From: Bacteroidales bacterium
GTDB lineage: Bacteria; Bacteroidota; Bacteroidia; Bacteroidales; F082
Length of the DNA: 64,000 nt
Direction: 5' to 3'
Assembly: GCA_017539045.1 (NCBI GenBank)
Contig: JAFYHS010000017.1
Span: forward strand, 1 to 64,000
Shown here: piece after piece, positions 8,159-16,157 of the stretch
Layout of the letters: each line of letters begins with the position of its first letter
How positions within the stretch are numbered: position 1 is the first letter of the stretch
Made by a program: the position numbers and the translations under genes
The notes under the pieces: model-generated
Told to the model about the DNA's origin: nothing
Database searches by the model: none
The model's input: only the letters and a program-made list of their open reading frames with translations

Positions 8159-10144
8159 TTACTTTTTACGTCTTAATTCAATCGTCGGATGAGCATCATA
8201 CTCCTGTTTCAACTCGTAGAGCCTTGTGCCAGGTGTGATAATGTCTTTTCTATAATTCGTATAGAAGTTTAGGAGTGTCAAGGCGTCTTTGGATACAACG
8301 GAATCAATTTCTTCTTGCGAGAAAATGTTCCTGTGAATAATGTCAAGCACGTTGTGCTTTTCTTCTTCTTCCAACGTCCTCATGCAATGATTCCAACATC
8401 GTCTCCAATGGTCAGTTCCCATTGAACCTTTTTCATCCAGCCATTTAAAGAAGAAGCGATAGAGAATGAATGTTTCTGGCATTTCAAGCAGCTCAAAATA
8501 CTCTTCTTCCGTTGTGCCAAAAGCTTCAAGGAAGAAAGACATTCCCTTACCAATCTTTCCCTTAGTACTGTTCAAGATTGCTTGAACCGCGCGTATATAT
8601 TTACGGTTCCAATGTTTACCAATATAGTCTCGGTTGTGTGAGTAGTCTTCATCATCGCATTTCCCCTTTCGTATTGGATGATATTTCATCGGGAATGAAT
8701 AGATATTTACATTCAGTTCATCACACAATTCCACATTGATGCGCAAACGTTTATACAAATCAACAGGTTTATCCATGAAGTTGTAAAGCAGGTAGTTGGA
8801 GAATTCTTTCATACCAACCTTTACACTCATACGTATGGCCTTGTTGTAATAGTCATAGGTCTTAATATCATCGAAAGCAATACGAAGAGGTCGTATAGCA
8901 ATTCTTGCCAACTGAGAAACAATTTCTTCCGTGAACAAACGTGCATCTACCCCCTGATTAAAGTCCACGTACCTTGCTTTTGGTACTGGATGCTGATGTT
9001 TGTCGTAAATAGGTTGTATTTCTTCATACGCGGCCATCAGCGCTTCTTTCTTTGTAGTTGACAACTTATTGATATGATAACGGCTCATAATTTTATACAA
9101 CTCATAAGACTCGTCACCCTTCAGTAGTTTCAGTTTTTGATAGAACTCCTGGATCAGTCCCTGACTCTTACGGATGTAAGCACGATCATTTATTCCGTTT
9201 TTAAGATTGCGAATAGAAATAGCGAGCATATTTGGCTGAATAAACTTTGCACCTCTGCCAAATCCAGAAGCTACAATGTCATCAATAATATCCTTCAGAT
9301 TCTCTGATGCAAGAACATTATTATCCATCAGGAGCAAATCCTTCTGATCACCATATACCTCGCGCACTTTCTCCACTCGCTCGCGCATCGGGATGTATGG
9401 GATATATTTGTTCTCAAGAGTAGGTACTGCACAGAATGCACAATGACGTATGCAACCACGAGTCATATACCCATAGAAAGCGTTTGCCATCGGATATTTG
9501 TATTCTATCTCATCAAGAATCGAGTAGTCAAGAGGGAGATTATCAATAATCTGTGTGTCGCCCTTATCCAAAATACCAGGGGCACCCAGAATGCCAACCC
9601 AGGGTTTGATACCAGTAGCGGCTTCAAGCTCCTTAGGTTGAATGGAAGCCAATACGCCGCCAACCATAAGGTCTTTCTTCTTCTTAACCAGTAGTTTTGC
9701 AAAGTTGATGGTTTCTACAGTAATATCCCAGTAGAATGTAAACAATGTGGTTACGCCAACTCTGTCCCATTCTGGTTCTTTCTTCCAAATCCCCTTCCAA
9801 TAGAAGTCTTTCCATTCTGTTAGTTTTGTCAACAGAATCAAAACCATATCAGACCGCTCAATTGCAATTTTCTCAACGGCCTCTTTCTTTCTGGTCTTTA
9901 TGTATTCTATAAACTCATCGCGTTTCAACCACCAATCGATGTTTTTATCTGTCTTTTCAAAATCTTCTATGCATCGGTCGGCAATACGCTCTATAACAAA
10001 TGTTTTTAAGTCACCTTTATAGAAAGTAACATCCCATCCACCTAAGTTTTTATAATAGGTGGAAAGCTTCATTAGGCCAATAGGGGGGTACTTATTGGCA
10101 TAATTAGGTTCTATCAAGAGTACTTTCTTTCTCTTAGATTTCAT
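8159..10144 (-). CDS. Radical SAM enzyme with B12-binding-like N-terminal domain
   Basis: A 661-aa protein. The N terminus (VLLIEPNYANKYPPIGLMKL) matches the Rossmann-like cobalamin-binding domain found before many radical SAM domains. The iron-sulfur cluster motif is intact, Cys231-x3-Cys235-x2-Cys238 (TRGCIRHCAFC). The lack of the classical DxHxxG means cobalamin binding is not assured. The region after residue 350 is a long extension I cannot place. Radical SAM enzymes of this class typically methylate or rearrange unactivated carbons; the substrate here is unknown. Its start overlaps the GHKL gene by 11 nt, so it is firmly part of this operon, an unusual setting for such an enzyme. It is not viperin-like. 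Confidence 0.85.
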   Translation of the reverse strand: MKSKRKKVLLIEPNYANKYPPIGLMKLSTYYKNLGGWDVTFYKGDLKTFVIERIADRCIEDFEKTDKNIDWWLKRDEFIEYIKTRKKEAVEKIAIERSDMVLILLTKLTEWKDFYWKGIWKKEPEWDRVGVTTLFTFYWDITVETINFAKLLVKKKKDLMVGGVLASIQPKELEAATGIKPWVGILGAPGILDKGDTQIIDNLPLDYSILDEIEYKYPMANAFYGYMTRGCIRHCAFCAVPTLENKYIPYIPMRERVEKVREVYGDQKDLLLMDNNVLASENLKDIIDDIVASGFGRGAKFIQPNMLAISIRNLKNGINDRAYIRKSQGLIQEFYQKLKLLKGDESYELYKIMSRYHINKLSTTKKEALMAAYEEIQPIYDKHQHPVPKARYVDFNQGVDARLFTEEIVSQLARIAIRPLRIAFDDIKTYDYYNKAIRMSVKVGMKEFSNYLLYNFMDKPVDLYKRLRINVELCDELNVNIYSFPMKYHPIRKGKCDDEDYSHNRDYIGKHWNRKYIRAVQAILNSTKGKIGKGMSFFLEAFGTTEEEYFELLEMPETFILYRFFFKWLDEKGSMGTDHWRRCWNHCMRTLEEEEKHNVLDIIHRNIFSQEEIDSVVSKDALTLLNFYTNYRKDIITPGTRLYELKQEYDAHPTIELRRKK

Positions 10145-11957
10145 TATTAAATTCTTTCACTATTAGCCTTTCCATTTCGGCAATTAACTTCTGGTCGTGT
10201 TCATCATCAGGGCAGAATGAGTTCAAGACCTTAAACACACGACGTAGCAACCATATTTCGCTTGGATCAAGCACGTTGTTCAGCGGTGCAATAATATCCT
10301 GCTGGCCAAGTAGCGGCGTTGATGTGGGTGTTATAATGCGTTGACCTGGAATCAGGGCTTCGTTCTGATGGGTTTCTGGTTCCTGAACAGAAACTGGCTC
10401 TGAAGGATTAACCATTGTCGTTGAAGGTTCAACTGTGTTATCATTAGCTGTTGGAAATTCAGTATTGGTTTCCGTTGGAGTGCTTTGTGCAACTGATGTC
10501 GTATGCTCTACATTGTCCGTAGGAACGTCAATAGGTGCGGGTGAGGGATTCTCTTTTTTTACACTTATGGGCTCCTGCCGGGGCGGTGCTGTAGGTCTTA
10601 ACTTTTCCTCTCCTTTTGTCTTAGCTTCAATAAACTCTGGCTGGTATAGAAGAAGCATTCGTTTGATAGCCTCAAAACCGAATGAAGTTTTCATGAGCTT
10701 TTCAAACTTTCCTATACCTCGATTATTAATCAAATCCTTCGCATTATAGTCGATAGCACCGCCGTGATCATCTATGCGTTTAATACCGTCATAGATTTTA
10801 TCGATACTCTTTTTTGCCTCATTCGCTTTGGTATAAAGGGTCTTCAGATTCTCAAAATATGTTCTCAATCCATTTTCTAAAGCTCTGGTTTCTGGAGTGG
10901 GAACTAATCCATCGCGAGCGCCATTGGGGCGGATATGGGGATGAGTGACAAAAAACTCACCATAGAAATACGAGTTACTTCTGTCTTCCTTCCAGTAGTT
11001 GGTACCCGACAAAAGGTTGGCGTCACCAATCTGAATATTATGGGCTCTGAGTCGAATACCAGCAAGTTTGTCGTCCTTTGGTATTTGAATGGTATATTTC
11101 GTTAGAGCATACCATCCCCAGCCAAGAAGACCATATTTTCTGTCTTCTATTTTATAATACTCAAGGTTGTTGATTTTGTCTTTTGTACCCTTAATAGACA
11201 AGCCATATTGCTTTTGTATCCTTGTCTCGCCAACAAGAACTTGGACTTTCTCTAACCCCTCGTGAAGTTCTTTAAATTCTGGGTTATCTGCTGTGCTTTT
11301 ATAAATAAGAGTGTTCTTGAACTCCGATTTGTATTCAACCGGAGCCACCTCTCTCAAGTAGTTTGTGATCGCTTCAGCGTCTAATAAAGAGGGCGCTGCA
11401 TCATCTTTCACGCCATTCAGTTCCACTTCGAAATAATGGTCAGTTTCCTCTGCTGGGATAGGCTCTCTCTTGGTACACTTATTTATGACTTCAGTTGCCA
11501 GGTAGTCTTCATCGTCCTTTTCAACCATCTGCCATATTTTGTCTACGTCGAAGGTAATTTGAGTCCCAATTGCCTCGCCTCTTGCTGATGTTCGGAAGAT
11601 AAGTTCGTGACAATAGCCACCACCAACCAAACGGCCAATGCCATACATGCCCGCTTGATTTACACCGTCTTTGTTTGATGGAGAAATATCGAGCAGGGTG
11701 CGTACCGCATTTACAGATTCAATGCCGGCGCCATTATCTTTAATTTTAATAATCTTGTGCTTAGCATCAATATCGATATTAACCACACCGTCTTTGGCTT
11801 GGTTTAGCACACGAGTGTCAATTGCCTTGTTGATAGAGTCAAGAGAATTCTGAACATACTCACGATAAATGGTTTTTTCATCGGAGTAAAGCTGAAACAT
11901 CAGCATGCTTAAAATCTTTTTCCTGACCTCAGAGGAATAATTCAGATTATTTTCCAT
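10134..11957 (-). CDS. GHKL (Hsp90/MORC/MutL-type) ATPase
   Basis: A 607-aa protein with an N-terminal GHKL ATPase fold: N-box REYVQNSLDSI (32-42, Glu33 and Asn37), G1 box DNGAG (74-78) and G2 box GMYGIGRL (103-110). Residues about 140-420 form a middle domain (second sandwich-like lobe), followed by a low-complexity Pro/Thr/Glu/Ser linker (about 450-550) and a short helical tail. Such ATPases clamp by ATP-driven dimerisation and are used in DNA repair, chromatin and anti-phage systems. The domain layout resembles MORC- or Hsp90-like conflict proteins more than MutL. It is placed 14 nt after herA and overlaps the radical SAM gene. Confidence 0.88.
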   Translation of the reverse strand: MENNLNYSSEVRKKILSMLMFQLYSDEKTIYREYVQNSLDSINKAIDTRVLNQAKDGVVNIDIDAKHKIIKIKDNGAGIESVNAVRTLLDISPSNKDGVNQAGMYGIGRLVGGGYCHELIFRTSARGEAIGTQITFDVDKIWQMVEKDDEDYLATEVINKCTKREPIPAEETDHYFEVELNGVKDDAAPSLLDAEAITNYLREVAPVEYKSEFKNTLIYKSTADNPEFKELHEGLEKVQVLVGETRIQKQYGLSIKGTKDKINNLEYYKIEDRKYGLLGWGWYALTKYTIQIPKDDKLAGIRLRAHNIQIGDANLLSGTNYWKEDRSNSYFYGEFFVTHPHIRPNGARDGLVPTPETRALENGLRTYFENLKTLYTKANEAKKSIDKIYDGIKRIDDHGGAIDYNAKDLINNRGIGKFEKLMKTSFGFEAIKRMLLLYQPEFIEAKTKGEEKLRPTAPPRQEPISVKKENPSPAPIDVPTDNVEHTTSVAQSTPTETNTEFPTANDNTVEPSTTMVNPSEPVSVQEPETHQNEALIPGQRIITPTSTPLLGQQDIIAPLNNVLDPSEIWLLRRVFKVLNSFCPDDEHDQKLIAEMERLIVKEFNNEI

Positions 11958-11971
11958 AATTGTGATTTGTA

Positions 11972-13627
11972 TTAGCCATTGGGGAATTGTTTGTAAGCAG
12001 GTCTTGGGAATTTCACATTCACAAGAGAACGTAGAGCAGGATTAGAAATGATGTACTCGCCTGGTGATAGTCGGGTCATCATGTTCTGATAAACTTTCGG
12101 TATGTATCTATAGTCGGGTTTAGATACTTCAATAGCATTTGTTCTGCCGTAGGCTTGGGTTGCACAGTTGCCTTTCACTCTATCGTGAATGGCGCTGCGG
12201 AATTGCTCGACAGAGAATAGTATGATGCCAAGTGAGCGGCCACGCTCTGCGATATCAAGCAGCTGCTTCAGGATAGGAGAGTTCTTGGGGACATCGCTCG
12301 AAGCATACTTGTTCAACTCGTCCACGAAGAGGATGATTTTGTCAGGGATGTCGTTTCTGTCACCATCAAGCTTTAAGTCATAGATAGCGCGGGCTACTGT
12401 ACCAAAAACGAAACTTTGAGTATTGCCGTCAAGTCTTGCAATATCAATTACCATAACATTGTTTGCCCTAAGATGATTCTGAATCTCGTTTGTTAGGTCA
12501 ACTTCGTTAACGAGACTTTTGCCGAACACGTCGTTTGAAATAGCCTTGCGAATGCATCTTTTAAACTTTCTCCAGCTGACAACCTGAATTTCTTTCTTTT
12601 CATCTGTGCTACCCCCAGCTTTGGTATATTCATCAATAGTCTCTTTCAGGGTTTCCCACTTTTCAATGTTCTTGAATTTTCCTTCTTCATTCATAATAAA
12701 GTTGGCACATGCTTCCAACGTGTTTGTGGGGTCTTCTTCATTAGCAAGCAATAGGTCGAGTTTGTCTTTGTTGTCAGCAAATGTGAACTTATATGTAAAG
12801 GCCTTTTTGTCCCTTTTCTGCTGTTCGATGTCGCTCGGTGCTGCGTATGACTGAACCTTAGCCACATCGCTCTTGCTATAGGGGTAGTAATAACGGACAT
12901 TCTCAAAGGGAGTATCTGTTAAACCAAGATCTGAATATATCTGTTTGTCTTCGCTGCTAAGACCTTGATTCGGTTCGTCAATTGCCATCAGATCACGGCC
13001 TTTCACATTGAAGAATACGAAAGCGCATGTGTCGCCGTTGTCTGTGCGGAACTTACTCTGAATGGCTCTAAGCAAGAACATTGAATAAGATGTTTTAGCT
13101 GCCAAACCGGAGATACCAGAGATATTAATATGTGCTCCATCCGGGCCAATTAGGAAATGAGAATCTAAGATGACACGAATCTTAATCTTGTCTTCGCCCT
13201 TATACATTTCAAGATAGCCGCAGACAAGAGGATTTTTCACATCATCATCGGTCAAGCCTAATGCTTTCTTCACTTCTTCTGGTTCACAAAGTGATACCTG
13301 TTGGCCGTTCAGAACAGGCGTATATATACCGGCTGTATTGCCGCTTACACGCGCACGAACATAATTCATTCCTAAGCGATTCATATTTCCAATCTTTTCA
13401 TCTGTGCTGCCGAAGTCGCTGGAAATATATCCAGTAAAATGGCTGGGGGCATCAGTGATATGATTGATTTCTTCAATCACGCCGAATGTGATTGATCCCG
13501 ACTCGTGATTCACCTTAACCACATCGAACGGACTCAGAATCTGCTTCTTATCTGTCCAGAAATAAAACTCGTCAATCGTTGACGGACAATTCTCAGTAGC
13601 TGAAACTTTTCCTATTACTTTTGCCAT
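11972..13627 (-). CDS. HerA-like hexameric DNA-translocase ATPase
   Basis: A 551-aa protein. Residues 1-60 resemble the HAS-barrel that precedes HerA motors (GKVSAT...SPFDVVKV). The P-loop region is GISGLAAKTS (171-180), a variant in which Ala replaces the usual second Gly before Lys178. Walker B is IILFVDELNKY (about residue 430), and GRTNAIE near 500 may supply an arginine finger. HerA forms a hexameric ring that works with the NurA nuclease in DNA end resection, and HerA rings paired with other effectors (for example SIR2) act in anti-phage defence. Its ATG directly follows the stop codon of the nurA-like gene (TAAATG), as expected for partners made in fixed ratio. Confidence 0.85.
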   Translation of the reverse strand: MAKVIGKVSATENCPSTIDEFYFWTDKKQILSPFDVVKVNHESGSITFGVIEEINHITDAPSHFTGYISSDFGSTDEKIGNMNRLGMNYVRARVSGNTAGIYTPVLNGQQVSLCEPEEVKKALGLTDDDVKNPLVCGYLEMYKGEDKIKIRVILDSHFLIGPDGAHINISGISGLAAKTSYSMFLLRAIQSKFRTDNGDTCAFVFFNVKGRDLMAIDEPNQGLSSEDKQIYSDLGLTDTPFENVRYYYPYSKSDVAKVQSYAAPSDIEQQKRDKKAFTYKFTFADNKDKLDLLLANEEDPTNTLEACANFIMNEEGKFKNIEKWETLKETIDEYTKAGGSTDEKKEIQVVSWRKFKRCIRKAISNDVFGKSLVNEVDLTNEIQNHLRANNVMVIDIARLDGNTQSFVFGTVARAIYDLKLDGDRNDIPDKIILFVDELNKYASSDVPKNSPILKQLLDIAERGRSLGIILFSVEQFRSAIHDRVKGNCATQAYGRTNAIEVSKPDYRYIPKVYQNMMTRLSPGEYIISNPALRSLVNVKFPRPAYKQFPNG

Positions 13628-14800
13628 TTAGAATAAATTTAATATGATGTCAGAATTATAATACTTTGATTTGCAGAATGCCTCTGTTAGGTAAACTGGA
13701 TAAAGATGATTAGCCCAACGGATATCGTTGCCGTAGCACACGGGGTAGGCCTCTTTGATAAGATTCGCACTGATGGTGTTTATCAGGTCAGTATCAATCT
13801 GTTCATCTTCGTTAATGATAACCATCTCACACTTTACCACATCGGAGAAATTGGTTTCGCGAAAATTGCTATTACGAAGACGCAGATACCAAACGGCATA
13901 TTGCACGCCGTTTGCTTCTGAAGTATATCGGTAGGCCTTAGTTCGTTCAAAGGGTTTGAGGTTTGCTATTGTCTTCGAGAGGCGATGGCCTTCATAATCG
14001 GGGAGTAGTTCTGGGTCAAAACGCTTCGAAACACCAATGACGTATCGGTAGTTCTCGCGGAGCATAGTTTTATCTGGGCGGTTGATATTCGAGAAACTGG
14101 GATTGTACTCAAGTGAACCATCTTTTATAAGGTAGTGTTCATCGTCCAGACGATTGTGAGCACAAAGGTCAGCAACCAATCTTTGCTCCTCGTCGGTCAT
14201 TTCTGCTTGAATCTTAGCCGTTCCTCTGTTCTTATAGTTGTCCTTATCGGAATTGAACTTGTCTTTCTTATCTGTTTTGTAAAGCAGAATCTTGTCAATC
14301 TTCATGCCAACCTCACCAACATAGGGGAGCTTGCTCAACTCCTCATTTATTTCATCACAATAAAGACGACAGAAATCCTCGCCTTCATCATCAACATCGA
14401 AGTCGTCAGGCAGGGAAATTACTATTTTGTGGTAAGTTTGGTAGGAACGGAATGTGTCACGGTCTTCACGTTCACAACAGCCAACGACTATCTGACCAGC
14501 AAGCACGGGGAAAATCTTCTTGCCAATAGCCATATCGTCAACTTTGTAAACATGGCGCGAACCATCAAGGAAAAAGCAGAATATAGGGCGTGAATAGTCA
14601 ATGAGCATGCGGTCTATAACTACCGTAGGCACAAGGGATAAGTCTGATTCTGCGATACGACTCTTGTTACGGGTTGAAGCAGGCTTGTCGTCGTAATCAA
14701 GTACATCTGTATCGGTGATATTTAGGCTCACCTTGTTGGTTTTATAGCATAGGTAGTTGCCCTCACCCTTCTTGACAATGTAATCTAATATTTTGCCCAT
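13628..14800 (-). CDS. NurA-like nuclease
   Basis: A 390-aa protein. Residues 73-86 (IFCFFLDGSRHVYK) match motif I of NurA, with Asp79 of DGS as the metal ligand. RYVIGVSKRF near 256 resembles the middle NurA motif, and the C terminus (HLYPVYLTEAF) resembles the last NurA motif (YP..L..A). NurA nucleases are dimers or tetramers that load under a HerA hexamer and degrade DNA as it is pumped. Being immediately upstream of herA with no gap supports the call. Sequence similarity is remote, so it could be an inactive or altered-specificity relative. First gene of the operon, about 20 nt from the predicted transcription start. Confidence 0.7.
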   Translation of the reverse strand: MGKILDYIVKKGEGNYLCYKTNKVSLNITDTDVLDYDDKPASTRNKSRIAESDLSLVPTVVIDRMLIDYSRPIFCFFLDGSRHVYKVDDMAIGKKIFPVLAGQIVVGCCEREDRDTFRSYQTYHKIVISLPDDFDVDDEGEDFCRLYCDEINEELSKLPYVGEVGMKIDKILLYKTDKKDKFNSDKDNYKNRGTAKIQAEMTDEEQRLVADLCAHNRLDDEHYLIKDGSLEYNPSFSNINRPDKTMLRENYRYVIGVSKRFDPELLPDYEGHRLSKTIANLKPFERTKAYRYTSEANGVQYAVWYLRLRNSNFRETNFSDVVKCEMVIINEDEQIDTDLINTISANLIKEAYPVCYGNDIRWANHLYPVYLTEAFCKSKYYNSDIILNLF

Positions 14801-14829
14801 ATAATATAAGTTTGAATATTATTTCGCTG

Positions 14830-14861
14830 CAAAGATAAATATAAAAATCAAACTGACCAAA
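14830..14861 (-). promoter_or_regulatory. Promoter of the eight-gene defence operon
   Basis: On the minus strand, a -33 TTTG (14858-14861), a 20-nt spacer and a perfect -7 TATCTTTG (14830-14837), which is the canonical Bacteroidota primary sigma promoter. Transcription would start near 14823, giving a leader of about 20 nt before the nurA-like ATG. No equally good promoter was seen between the eight genes. Confidence 0.85.
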
Positions 14862-15142
14862 TTTTTTTCAAACTTTTTCAATATTTTTATGATTTTTTTT
14901 AAAAGAGATATGTCTCGCTCTACACCTATAACTTCATGTAAACAGCTGAAATTAAACAATTTTCATAATGGTTGAATCAATTTTTTACGCAACAATCATT
15001 TCCACACTTTTATTACGGACGAATGCTTCACCCAGTCACGTTAACTTGGCATAGAAATCCAATTGCAGAACTTCCGGACCAAGTGGGTGTATCTGGAGGG
15101 GAGGACGCCTTACCTAAAGACGCATTGCGGCAAAGCTACATA
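14862..15142. other. Intergenic edge of the island
   Basis: About 280 bp without a gene. The left 120 bp is extremely A+T-rich with runs of T and A; composition shifts toward the core average near 15030-15140. I see no tRNA, att duplication or insertion sequence end. Confidence 0.5.
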
Positions 15143-15781
15143 TTACTTCTCAAAAATCACCGACCCGGCCTGCGTCGGATGATCATAAATGAGGATCTCC
15201 TCTGATCCTTCCTGCTTCTTATACCTCATCACCTTCCACACAATCATGAGATCCCCGCCCGCCGAGAGCGTCATGACGATGCCGATCCAGAACAACAGCC
15301 CCGAACCCAACAGGATCCCCAAAAGGGCAGGGATGATCCCAAGGACGATGCATGGCATCAAAGCGCCCCAGATGTAATGGCGCTTCGTCAGGGGCGTGGC
15401 ACAGGTGCAGTAAGGTGTCAAGTACTCCTTCATGAACCCGAAATCGATGTCTTTGAAATGATGCTCTGCAAACACGCTCCAAGTCAGTCCGTGGATAAGC
15501 TCGTGGGCCACGATGAGCACTATGAATATGACGGCGAACAGCAGACTCTCCTTGGGCGTCGGCCTCAGCAGCGCCATGGGATTCTTCCATGCGAAAAGCA
15601 ACACGCCGATGGCGGTCACCGGGATGGCGAGCAATAGGACGAAGAGGTTGGCCTTGACGATGCTGATGTTCAGGTCGTTCCTCTTGTAGCCCTGCCCGAC
15701 GAGGGCTTCGCTGGTCTTCTCAAAGACGTCCAAGCGTCGTTGCTCTCGCGCGCTTAGTTTTCTGTTCTTCTCGTCATCCAT
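15143..15781 (-). CDS. DUF3267-type membrane metalloprotease-like protein
   Basis: A 212-aa protein with four or more membrane segments. The second carries HELIHG, an HExxH zinc-binding motif within the membrane, as in DUF3267 and site-2-protease-like families. The start at 15781 is chosen over an upstream in-frame ATG at 15829 because a clean promoter (-7 at 15804-15811) lies between them; the leader is then about 15 nt. Substrate unknown. Its C terminus faces the island. Confidence 0.8.
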   Translation of the reverse strand: MDDEKNRKLSAREQRRLDVFEKTSEALVGQGYKRNDLNISIVKANLFVLLLAIPVTAIGVLLFAWKNPMALLRPTPKESLLFAVIFIVLIVAHELIHGLTWSVFAEHHFKDIDFGFMKEYLTPYCTCATPLTKRHYIWGALMPCIVLGIIPALLGILLGSGLLFWIGIVMTLSAGGDLMIVWKVMRYKKQEGSEEILIYDHPTQAGSVIFEK

Positions 15782-15803
15782 GGTCGTGTCAGATAAAACG
15801 ACG

Positions 15804-15834
15804 CAAAGATACATAATAATCAAACGCATGCAAA
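15804..15834 (-). promoter_or_regulatory. Promoter of the DUF3267 gene
   Basis: Minus-strand TTTG (15831-15834), 19-nt spacer, TATCTTTG (15804-15811). This decides the start of the downstream gene. Confidence 0.8.
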
Positions 15835-15860
15835 TAATACCGTGGTCCTTTGGCGGTTCT

Positions 15861-15909
15861 GGAGATCGCGTTCCGCCTTCGCGGAATGAGAGGCCCGCGA
15901 TGACGGTAA
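15861..15909. repeat. Short palindromic repeat, expanded variant
   Basis: GGAGATCGCG...CCGCGATGACGG encloses a second small palindrome (TTCCGCCTTCGCGGAA), so one palindrome appears inserted in the loop of the other. Related to the unit at 415-455. Confidence 0.65.
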
Positions 15910-15951
15910 AGGGTGAGGCGTTGTCCGTTGGAGTGCTGTTTTCCGACCGTA

Positions 15952-16100
15952 TACCGTGTATGGGAACGCCTACCCTTCACTGGGTTGGGCGCGCGGGGTA
16001 CGGCCGACATGGCGGGGAAGCGTCCGCTTGGTGCGTCGGGTCCGATGATGTCGGCCTTGAATTTTCGCTTCCTTTTTTTCAAGAAAAAGGAAGGAAGAAA
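15952..16100. repeat. 200-bp GC-rich dispersed repeat, diverged inverted copy 3
   Basis: Read on the minus strand it begins with a C/T-rich tract, then TCAAGGCCGACATCATCGGA, then the GCGCTTCCCCGCC-like and CCCAACCC-like blocks, and ends near a CGTATACACGGT-like block, in the same order as 150-369. The inner palindrome is largely lost. It occupies the 320-bp space before the Fic gene. Confidence 0.65.
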
Positions 16101-16125
16101 TAACCCACAATCCACCAAAATTTCG

Positions 16126-16133
16126 TATCTTTG
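16126..16133 (+). promoter_or_regulatory. -7 promoter element of the Fic gene
   Basis: A perfect TATCTTTG 24 nt upstream of the ATG at 16158. The -33 position lies in the end of repeat copy 3 and has no TTTG. Confidence 0.65.
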
Positions 16134-16157
16134 AAGCCTGATTCACGACGACACGCC

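Noticed and set aside
14862-15142. Attachment site or integrase remnant at the island edge
   Set aside because: No direct repeat, tRNA end or integrase fragment could be found; only a composition change is visible.
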